A DNA stretch of 5,884 nucleotides, taken from Acidobacteriota bacterium. GTDB taxonomy: Bacteria > Acidobacteriota > Terriglobia > Terriglobales > Acidobacteriaceae. The position numbers were made by a program, and so were the translations under genes. The notes beneath the pieces are model-generated. The model was not told where the DNA came from, did no database searches, and saw only the letters and a list, made by a program, of their open reading frames with translations. The stretch is from assembly GCA_021780095.1 (NCBI GenBank), contig JAJXZK010000357.1:1-5884 (forward strand), written 5' to 3'. Positions 1-5,884 of the stretch are shown here, piece after piece; positions within the stretch are counted from its first letter, which is position 1, and every line of letters starts with the position of its first letter.

Positions 1-1400
1 TGTGTGATCTCCAGCATTTTCTGGATTGCGTGCCGTTCCGCCTCCCAAGCAGCGCGTCGGCCGACTTCCAGCAGTGACAAGTCGGAAGTGTCTGGATTTC
101 CGCTGGCCGCAACCGCTGGCAGGTGGCCTGCGATGGGTTGATCGTGCAAAGACGGGGCGGCCTCGGCGCGGCCATGGCTAGCGAGCTCGCGAAAAATCTG
201 GGTTTCGCTGCCAACGATCACAAACCGCTTGCACAGATTCTCCAGTTCGCGAATGTTGCCGGGCCAGTCGTATTGCGTCATACGCTGGGCCGTTTCGGGG
301 CTAAATCGCCGGAGCGGGCGGCCATATTGGATGGCATACTTCCGCAACAGGTAATCGGTGAGCACGGGAATCTCATCGCGGCGCTCGCGCAACGGCGGCA
401 GGAAGATGGTGACCACGTTGATGCGGTACAGCAGGTCTTCGCGGAATAGCCCGTCGCGAACCCTCTCTTCCAGCAGTTTGTTGGTGGCACATACTACACG
501 TACGTCGACGGCAACATCGCGTTTGGCACCCAGGCGGGAAAACGTGCCATCCTGCAACACGTGCAGCAGCTTGGCCTGCAGCATTGGGTGCATCTCGGCG
601 ATCTCATCCAGAAAAAGCGTGCCGTGGTTTGCCAATTCGAACTTGCCGGGCTTATCTCGGGTGGCGCCAGTAAACGCGCCGGCTTCGTAGCCGAACAGCT
701 CGCTCTCCAGCAGGTCGTGCGGAATGGCCGCGCAATTCACCTTGATGAACGGCTTTTGCCGACGGCGCGAATATTCGAATAGCAGGCGCGCTATGACTTC
801 TTTTCCCACTCCGCTTTCGCCGCGAATCAGTACGGCGACATCGGTGCCCGCCACTTTCTCGACAGTGTTGCGAATCTCCGCCATGCGCGGATTGGCGCCG
901 ACCATCGCCGGTGGCGGCAACAGGGGCATGGAGGGATCGACCTCTTCGCCGTCCTCGATCACCGGACCCACGGTGGTGGCGGCCGCGCCGGCATCGTCTC
1001 CGCGCGGCTGGGCCATCGCGGTGACTGGAACTGGAAGGCGCTCCAGGACGCCCTGCGCCCGTTCCACCATGGAGACCGGATCCAAAGGGAGTGTCCACAC
1101 GTCTTCCGCGCCCAGGCGAGAGATGCTGAACGTAATTTTTTCGGTGGGCCGGAACAATACCACGACGACAGGCAAGTAAGGATGCCGTGCTCGTACCTGC
1201 TCCAGCAGGCTGCCGTCCTGATCCAGTTCTAAAACCAGCAGGTTTGGCGTTCGCCCCCGTAACTGCTCCAGCAGGTGTTCCGCAGAGCGCACCTGGACCT
1301 GCGACACCGTTGCACCGGCCTGCATCAGCACTTGCGCCAACGATGCGGAATGCGCCGTATCCAAAACGGCGAGTAGAACCTGGACCTGGGTAACAGCCAT
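1..1400 (-). CDS. Sigma-54-dependent transcriptional activator (NtrC family), degenerate receiver; 3' end off the left edge
   Basis: An enhancer-binding protein that would use ATP hydrolysis to open sigma-54 RNA polymerase promoters. 466 residues are visible. Residues 1-118 have a receiver-like pattern, followed by a Pro/Ala/acidic linker. The AAA+ domain starts near residue 166: Walker A GESGVGKE (194-201), sigma-54-contacting loop GAFTGA (241-246), Walker B GTLFLDE (260-266), arginine-finger region FREDLLYR (319-326) and sensor 2 WPGNIREL (379-386). The last residues (AERHAIQKMLEIT) match the beginning of a Fis-type helix-turn-helix, whose remainder is outside the window. The ATG at 1400 is the first start after an in-frame TGA near 1455, but no Shine-Dalgarno precedes it. 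The receiver is odd: Glu58 replaces the phosphoacceptor Asp, Leu104 the conserved Lys, and Phe83 or Leu82 the Thr/Ser, so ordinary phospho-control is doubtful. The family call is firm; target genes are unknown. Confidence 0.97.
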   Translation of the reverse strand, partial: MAVTQVQVLLAVLDTAHSASLAQVLMQAGATVSQVQVRSAEHLLEQLRGRTPNLLVLELDQDGSLLEQVRARHPYLPVVVVLFRPTEKITFSISRLGAEDVWTLPLDPVSMVERAQGVLERLPVPVTAMAQPRGDDAGAAATTVGPVIEDGEEVDPSMPLLPPPAMVGANPRMAEIRNTVEKVAGTDVAVLIRGESGVGKEVIARLLFEYSRRRQKPFIKVNCAAIPHDLLESELFGYEAGAFTGATRDKPGKFELANHGTLFLDEIAEMHPMLQAKLLHVLQDGTFSRLGAKRDVAVDVRVVCATNKLLEERVRDGLFREDLLYRINVVTIFLPPLRERRDEIPVLTDYLLRKYAIQYGRPLRRFSPETAQRMTQYDWPGNIRELENLCKRFVIVGSETQIFRELASHGRAEAAPSLHDQPIAGHLPAVAASGNPDTSDLSLLEVGRRAAWEAERHAIQKMLEIT

Positions 1401-1509
1401 GAAGAGATAATTTGATTTTAGACGTTTTCTGCGCTTCCTCTGGAAGATTCAGATGCATGAATACAGGCGCGCAGTTCTCTGACCGTACCAAAGAGAGCTC
1501 GCGCGACGC

Positions 1510-2085
1510 TCACATCCAGCGTTCGAGATGATGTAGCACGAAGCCGATGCCGAAGCCGGTAAGCGGATTGAACTCGCCGACATGGATTTCGCCCCTGGTT
1601 TCGCTGTCGTCTTGACCTACCGGAATGGTGACGTGCGAGGAGTCGGCTCCCGTGAAGCGTGTGCCTCTGTTCCGCAGATGTACGGATGCAGGATGATTGC
1701 GGTTCCAGGCGCGATCCGGGATGGAAACAGAAAATCCCGCCTGCTTCCATGCGGTGATCGCCTGCTGCAGATCGCCTTGAAAGCTCCATAGGGCATGGAG
1801 CCGTTGTGGACGAGGTCCGTGATCGAAAAAAGTGAACTGAAAGCCTTGGCAGAGCCGCCTCGTTTGCCGAATCACGGTGGCGTCTGAACCCTGCAGCCAT
1901 CGCCCGATGACATCCACGGAGCCGTCGTTGAAGATCATGTGGGTGCCGTCGAAGAATGCAGAATAGCGATGACCGTCGTCGTCGAGAAACACCGCGTCCA
2001 CGTACGACGGTGTCGAGTGAACAGGCAAATCCTGCGGGCGTAACAGGCGGCGCTGTCCCGAGTTGGACGCGATTTCAAAGGACAT
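1510..2085 (-). CDS. Hypothetical protein, 191 residues, family not recognised
   Basis: I do not recognise this protein. It has no signal peptide or membrane segment and looks soluble. The first two-thirds read as alternating beta-type stretches (DAVFLDDDGHRYSAFF at 30-45, FQFTFFDHG at 82-90), with a probable helix around 101-117. The tail (about 165-191) is EIHVGEFNPLTGFGIGFVLHH followed by LERWM. Its spaced His, Asn-Pro and His pattern faintly recalls the ends of some RHS-associated proteins, but that is an impression only. The ATG at 2085 is the first start after an in-frame TAA at 2119-2121. No Shine-Dalgarno sits at normal spacing; a GGGAG lies about 20 bases upstream, too far to count. 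The stop lies 109 bases before the sigma-54 activator on the same strand, so co-transcription is possible. The protein-like composition makes this the best frame in the region, but the call rests on that and on length. Confidence 0.7.
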   Translation of the reverse strand: MSFEIASNSGQRRLLRPQDLPVHSTPSYVDAVFLDDDGHRYSAFFDGTHMIFNDGSVDVIGRWLQGSDATVIRQTRRLCQGFQFTFFDHGPRPQRLHALWSFQGDLQQAITAWKQAGFSVSIPDRAWNRNHPASVHLRNRGTRFTGADSSHVTIPVGQDDSETRGEIHVGEFNPLTGFGIGFVLHHLERWM

Positions 2086-2573
2086 GCAAAGCGGAAGATT
2101 GCAACTCCCGCGGTCAGCTTAGCACTAGTACTGGTATGCGGTGTCCAGCGCGAATCCTGTCGGGGTCGATGTTGTTCCTTCGGCGATCTTTTGATGCTTG
2201 CGGGGTGCTCCGCTGTAAAAATCGAGTGAACTGGGGAAGTTAGCCGCGCGGGCGTTTTCCGCAATTCCGATCCCGCAGCCTGACGGCGTTTTGGATACCA
2301 ATAGGCCGCATGGTCTCGATCGTGGTTGAACGTGGAAACGCCGACGGGTCCGCAGCATGTACATCTGGTCGCTGCCCAGGGCAATGGCGGACAGAGAATC
2401 TACCTGGTACCGCAATCTGAACTGGTCGCCGTTTTTCCTGGCGGAGCCTACAACGTGGATGGCACGCCCCCCAACTTCATCATGCTGAAGATCATTTACC
2501 GGTGGCGATAGCGGGGAGTTACAAAAGAAATCGCCTTCCCGGCCAGAATGAGCGAGGCGCACCTGGTCCCAGG
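2086..2573. other. 488-base gap without an intact gene
   Basis: This gap lies between the end of the acyl-activating fusion gene and the start of the 191-residue gene. Its only interpretable content is the plus-strand serine hydrolase relic at about 2290-2511. The part nearest the 191-residue gene (2086-2289) should contain that gene's promoter, but I find no convincing -35/-10 pair. A TGGACA on the minus strand around 2142 has no acceptable -10 box at 16-18 bases. The segment 2512-2573, after the fusion gene's stop, contains only a 4-base-pair hairpin (2562-2573) without a T run, so no clear terminator is visible. Confidence 0.6.
2290..2511 (+). pseudogene. C-terminal relic of a beta-lactamase-fold serine hydrolase
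   Basis: On the plus strand, opposite to all intact genes, this frame reads FGYQ, a TAG stop at 2302-2304, then about 68 residues ending at TAG 2509-2511. The key stretch is QGNGGQRIYLVPQSELVAVF followed by PGGAYN and TPPNFIMLK. This matches what I know of the last strands and helix of class C beta-lactamase/6-aminohexanoate-dimer-hydrolase-like enzymes: a G(Y/F)GYQWW block, then GNGGQ, a VVP..DLVVV strand, a GGAYN turn and a terminal PPN..L helix. The rest of the roughly 400-residue enzyme, including the catalytic SxxK, is absent, because intact minus-strand genes occupy that space. Upstream in the same frame, TGA codons at 2227-2229 and 2281-2283 interrupt further. Each of the three stops is one base change from a Trp codon, consistent with decay. 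It is very unlikely to be functional. The family call is from memory and was not searched. Confidence 0.68.
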
Positions 2574-5255
2574 CTAGTTGCGAGCGGGAGTATGCAGCAT
2601 CTCGGTGACGGTGTCATGCAGGCGTTCCGAAAACGCCACGTGAGACTCGTCCGGCTGCTGTTGCAGCGGCTGGCCGATGCGCACTTCGAGTCCGGGGGGA
2701 CGCAATCGCGAGAAGCCTTTTCGCTGTGCAGCCGCCCACAATCCAATCAGTGCGATTGGCACCACCTGGGTGTGAGATTCCTGTGCCAGTAAGCTGATAC
2801 CGGTTTGGAACGGCTGGAGTTCGCCATTCAACGTGCGCTGCCCTTCAGGAAACACCAGCACGTTGTAGCCGCGGTCGAGTGCTTCTCCGGCGTGAGCGAA
2901 GCTACGGCGCAGGCCCGCGCCCGCCGGCAGCGGGAAAACATTCAGGAGCGCTGTCACCAGGAAGGCCTGCATAGGCGCGAACCATCGCAGCGGTCCCGCT
3001 CCGACGCCAGCCGCATCCCGTCGCTGCTGCCAGGCCCTAAGCAACTCGGCGGACATTGCCACAGCCATATGCGCGCGGATGCGATGCGGAAGGGCGTAGA
3101 GCACCAGCGGAACATCCATCGCCGTAACATGATTGGCGATGTAAATCGAAGGCTGCGTCGGTTCGCCGCGCAAGACGTTGTGATCGCGCCGGACGCGAGG
3201 ATGGGCGAGCAGCCACGCAAGCGGACGCAGTTTGCATTCAATGAAAAGCATGCGCAGGAATTGCACGGGTACGCTCCACGGCCAATGCGGGTACTCAGTG
3301 GCGGATGATCCCACGTTAGTTTCGCGAGCGTGGGGCACCCGAGTGATCTCGCTGCGGACGTCGGCCGTATGATCACCCGAGTCTTCCGTCCGGGGCTCGG
3401 AGACACGAATCAGGCGTCGCAAATCCGCGAGGGTTCGAGCGCCGGCCACAGCCGCATCACTGATGGAGACGCCGAACTGCTCCTCCATTGCCATCGTCAG
3501 TTGCATGCGGCCCAAGCTATCGAGATGGAGATCACTGGCGAGTTCGGCCGAATCGTCGAGTGCCTCGAATCCTTGCCCCGTGACCTGCTGCAGCAGGCGC
3601 AGCAGTGGATCCTGGCTGACGGTGAGCCTCGATGAAGTCTTCTCGTCGCGAAGCTGCAGCACGACCCATGCGGCCACATCGCGGCGCAATAACTTTCCCA
3701 TGGTGTTGCGCGGGAATTCATTCGCGGGCCAACGAAGGATGTTGCGAATCTGCTGAAACTCCTGCAGCTCACGATTGGAGTTGGAAAGTATTTGTGTCAG
3801 GTTGGCATTCTCCGCGCGAACCTGCAGGATCACGACGGCGACTGGCTCGGGACCCCGCGGTGATTCCCATCCAACGACCACGCAGTCGCGCACTTCCGGC
3901 TGTGCCTGCACCGCCCGCTCCAAATCCTCGGGATGAATATTCATCCCTGAAGCGGCGACGATCACATCGCTCTTACGGCCAAGGAAACGCATCTCTCCGG
4001 AAGCGTCGACTGCACCCAGGTCGCCGGTGTGCAGCCACTCGCCGCTGCGCGGTTCGATCCCGCCGTTGCGCCATGTTCCTGCGGCCAGCATGGGTCCGCG
4101 CACCAGTATTTCGCCGTCTTCGGCTAATCGCACTTCACGACCCGCCAGCGGCTTGCCGATGCTGCCGCGGGTCGGATGCATGGGATGGTTCAGCGTCGCC
4201 AGCGCTGTTGTTTCCGTCATGCCATAACCCTGCACCAGCACAAAGCCAAGCGCATTCCAGAATTGTTCTACCTCTGCCGGCAGCGAAGCGCCGCCGGAAA
4301 CGAAGGCCCAGAATTTAAATCCGAAGCGGCGATGGACGTCACGCATGTGCCACCATTTTTTCCAGACGCGGTCCTTCCGGATTGCATCGAGTCGGCTCTG
4401 CAGGCGGGGGTCGCTGGAGAGCAAATGAACGCGCAGCAATTCCAGCACCCGGGGGACCACGGCCGCCACGGAGATGCGCTCGCGGTGGATTCGCTGCATC
4501 ACGTGGCTGGCGACCAGGTTGTCTTCATAATGCACCTGTGCGGCCAGCAGCGGTGGAACCCAGAGGCCCATAAACTGGCCGAAGACGTGGCTCAAGGGTA
4601 AGGTATGCAGAAATCGCAACGGATGCACCCAGCGCTCATAGCGGAGATATTTCTTGATCTCGCGTTCCAGAACTTCCACGCTGGACAAAACATTGCCGTG
4701 AGTATGGACGACCCCTTTCGGGGTCGACGTGGTTCCTGAAGTAAAAAGAATTTGCAGCGGTGTCTCAGGGTTGAGCGAGGGGTCAGGTTCAAGCATGGGC
4801 GAGCACGGCAGTGTGGAAGAGAGATCTTCGAAGGAGATTCTCGCGACGGATGCCGGCGTTGATTCTTGCGACACACTTTGTAGATGTTCCTGATCGGCCA
4901 CGATCAGCCGCGGAGTGACATCCGCGAGCACGCGGGTCGCAAAGTCGACACTGCCGGCTGCATCCAGCGGGACCGCAATCACGCCCCGCAGCACGCAGCC
5001 GAAAAACGCTGCGACCCACTCGGCGGAGTTCTCGCCCCAAAGGAGAATGCGTTCGCCGGGTACGATGCCGCGATCTGCGAGCATGCGAGAGAAGCGTCCC
5101 GCCAGCGTGGCCAGTTCGGCATACGTGGTGGCGACACGGCGATTGCCGCGATAGCTGACGATGGCGATCTGTTTGCCGTGCCGCTCGAAATCACTGACGA
5201 GAGTGGCGAGATGCTTTCGCATGATAATTATGGATGGCGAATTACCTGGAGCCAT
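2574..5255 (-). CDS. Three-domain acyl-activating enzyme: AMP-binding acyl-CoA/ACP synthetase, acyl carrier domain, PlsC-like acyltransferase
   Basis: 893 residues. Residues 12-535 form an ANL-superfamily adenylating enzyme that activates a fatty acid with ATP: P-loop FTSGTTSTPKG (171-181), GYGMTET (343-349), HTGD (409-412), hinge GRKSD (426-430) and catalytic Lys521 in NTMGK. A charged insertion near 280-315 resembles long-chain acyl-CoA synthetases. Residues about 548-617 are an acyl carrier domain with the phosphopantetheine serine Ser580 (LHLDSL). After a hydrophilic linker (618-655) comes a PlsC acyltransferase with NHVTAMD (His709, Asp714) and FPEGQRT (802-808). Expected role: load a fatty acid and transfer it to a lysophospholipid or glycerol phosphate at the membrane, as Aas does, but with the domain order reversed. 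The substrate is not readable. The first ATG follows the upstream stop by 2 bases (TAA-GA-ATG), implying translational coupling. Met12 (5222) fits the usual family start better; neither has a clear Shine-Dalgarno. Confidence 0.96.
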   Translation of the reverse strand: MAPGNSPSIIIMRKHLATLVSDFERHGKQIAIVSYRGNRRVATTYAELATLAGRFSRMLADRGIVPGERILLWGENSAEWVAAFFGCVLRGVIAVPLDAAGSVDFATRVLADVTPRLIVADQEHLQSVSQESTPASVARISFEDLSSTLPCSPMLEPDPSLNPETPLQILFTSGTTSTPKGVVHTHGNVLSSVEVLEREIKKYLRYERWVHPLRFLHTLPLSHVFGQFMGLWVPPLLAAQVHYEDNLVASHVMQRIHRERISVAAVVPRVLELLRVHLLSSDPRLQSRLDAIRKDRVWKKWWHMRDVHRRFGFKFWAFVSGGASLPAEVEQFWNALGFVLVQGYGMTETTALATLNHPMHPTRGSIGKPLAGREVRLAEDGEILVRGPMLAAGTWRNGGIEPRSGEWLHTGDLGAVDASGEMRFLGRKSDVIVAASGMNIHPEDLERAVQAQPEVRDCVVVGWESPRGPEPVAVVILQVRAENANLTQILSNSNRELQEFQQIRNILRWPANEFPRNTMGKLLRRDVAAWVVLQLRDEKTSSRLTVSQDPLLRLLQQVTGQGFEALDDSAELASDLHLDSLGRMQLTMAMEEQFGVSISDAAVAGARTLADLRRLIRVSEPRTEDSGDHTADVRSEITRVPHARETNVGSSATEYPHWPWSVPVQFLRMLFIECKLRPLAWLLAHPRVRRDHNVLRGEPTQPSIYIANHVTAMDVPLVLYALPHRIRAHMAVAMSAELLRAWQQRRDAAGVGAGPLRWFAPMQAFLVTALLNVFPLPAGAGLRRSFAHAGEALDRGYNVLVFPEGQRTLNGELQPFQTGISLLAQESHTQVVPIALIGLWAAAQRKGFSRLRPPGLEVRIGQPLQQQPDESHVAFSERLHDTVTEMLHTPARN

Positions 5256-5257
5256 TC

Positions 5258-5884
5258 TTAAGAGGAGGGCCCGATCTTGTAGGCAGCGCCGTCCGAAACC
5301 GCGCGCACTCTCACGCGATCGACACGGCGATGCGAAGCCTCAAGCACTTCCAGCCGCAGACCTGCCAGTTCAATCACTTCTCCGGGAAACGGAATATGAC
5401 CCGCCTCTTCTGTCACCAGTCCGCCGACCGTGGTCGACTCGTAGTCCTCGGTCAGAGGCAACGAAACCGAGTCGTCGAACAGTTCTTCCATCTGACTCAG
5501 CTCAAAACTTCCGGGCAAGATGTAAGACCCATCCGGCTGCGGTTGCGCGATTTCCTCGGCGACCGCAGTTTCATGCTCGTCACTGATGGCGCCTACAATT
5601 TCTTCTACGATGTCTTCAATAGTGACCAGCCCGGCGAGGCCGCCATATTCATCAATGACGAGCGCCATGTGCTGCTTATCGCGCTGCATTTCTCGCAGCA
5701 AGGACTGAATATTTTTCGTCTCCGGTGTAAACATGGCGGGCCGCGCAATGGAGCCGACGGTCACACCGGCCGCATCGACGTCGGAGATGTGCAGCAGATC
5801 GTGCATGAACGCGATTCCCACCACGTCGTCCAGGTTGCTGCGGTACACGGGCACGCGAGAATACGCATGGGCCCGCAGCTGCTC
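5258..5884 (-). CDS. CBS-domain protein with CorC_HlyC domain (hemolysin/CNNM-like family), 5' end off the right edge
   Basis: 208 C-terminal residues are visible and the true start lies beyond the right edge; the frame is open from the first base of the edge. Visible residues 1-40 are the end of a first CBS repeat (YSRVPVYRSNLDDVVGI). Residues about 47-100 are a second CBS repeat with the family signature HMALVIDEYGG and LVTIEDIVEEIVG. Residues about 116-195 form the CorC_HlyC transporter-associated domain (GSYILPGSFELSQMEELF and TTVGGLVTEEAGHIPFPGE). Full-length relatives carry either an N-terminal DUF21 membrane domain (HlyC/YfjD/CNNM type, linked to magnesium/cobalt handling) or none (CorC type); which applies cannot be seen here. 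CBS pairs commonly bind adenine nucleotides. The stop at 5258-5260 is followed after 2 bases by the ATG of the acyl-activating fusion gene, so the two form an operon. Confidence 0.95.
   Translation of the reverse strand, partial: EQLRAHAYSRVPVYRSNLDDVVGIAFMHDLLHISDVDAAGVTVGSIARPAMFTPETKNIQSLLREMQRDKQHMALVIDEYGGLAGLVTIEDIVEEIVGAISDEHETAVAEEIAQPQPDGSYILPGSFELSQMEELFDDSVSLPLTEDYESTTVGGLVTEEAGHIPFPGEVIELAGLRLEVLEASHRRVDRVRVRAVSDGAAYKIGPSS

Noticed and set aside
652..1491. Open 279-codon minus-strand frame overlapping the sigma-54 activator
   Set aside because: Its translation is Gly/Arg/Ser-rich with no motif, while the other minus-strand frame gives a complete set of NtrC-family motifs. It is a shadow created by high GC.
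2326..2511. Plus-strand 61-codon ORF as an intact small gene
   Set aside because: Its sequence is the end of a much longer enzyme family and similarity continues upstream through a stop, so a relic explains it better than a small gene.
2125..2562. Open 145-codon minus-strand frame in the gap, ending in FALDTAYQY
   Set aside because: The ending looks protein-like, but the rest has no recognisable pattern and lies antisense to the hydrolase relic, so chance openness is more likely.
2562..2573. Short inverted repeat CCTGGTCCCAGG just after the fusion gene's stop
   Set aside because: The stem is only 4 bp with a 4-base loop and no T tract follows, so it is too weak to call an intrinsic terminator.
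1401..2573. Sigma-54 promoters (GG-N10-GC with TTGC downstream) that the activator might use
   Set aside because: GGCAC-like words occur (for example in 2461-2480), but none has a properly spaced TTGC/TTGCA element.
4709..4726. Perfect 7-bp GC-rich hairpin (CGACCCC, TTTC loop, GGGGTCG)
   Set aside because: It lies inside the adenylation P-loop and is explained by the codons for Thr-Pro-Lys-Gly-Val. It has no T run and is not in a position to be a terminator.

Overview
This is a gene-dense, GC-rich stretch of bacterial chromosome in which every intact gene lies on the minus strand, so transcription runs from high to low coordinates. The gene types suggest a soil-type, Acidobacteriota-like organism: a sigma-54 activator, an acyl-activating enzyme fused to a carrier domain and an acyltransferase, and a CorC/HlyC-type CBS protein. 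That placement is an inference from protein style, not from a marker gene.

Layout from right to left. (1) 5884-5258: the C-terminal 208 residues of a CBS-pair/CorC_HlyC protein, cut by the right edge. (2) 5255-2574: an 893-residue three-domain protein (acyl-adenylating enzyme, acyl carrier domain, PlsC-type acyltransferase). Its first ATG lies 2 bases after the stop of gene 1 (TAA-GA-ATG), so the two are almost certainly co-transcribed. (3) 2573-2086: a 488-base gap without an intact gene. On the plus strand it holds a decayed C-terminal piece of a beta-lactamase-fold serine hydrolase (about 2290-2511). (4) 2085-1510: a 191-residue protein I do not recognise. (5) 1400-1: a sigma-54-dependent NtrC-family activator lacking only its last few dozen residues at the left edge. 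Its N-terminal domain looks like a receiver that has lost the phosphorylation residues.

How they work together: the fusion protein carries fatty-acid activation, a carrier arm and transfer to a glycerolipid acceptor on one chain, so it looks like a self-contained fatty-acid recycling or phospholipid-acylating enzyme. The co-transcribed CBS protein belongs to a family usually tied to membrane or ion homeostasis, so a membrane-maintenance operon is a reasonable guess. The regulator and the 191-residue gene are separated from that operon by the relic-bearing gap, and nothing in the sequence proves that they control it. I see no RNA genes, CRISPR arrays, intact mobile elements or convincing intrinsic terminators. 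None of the three visible start sites has a good Shine-Dalgarno sequence.
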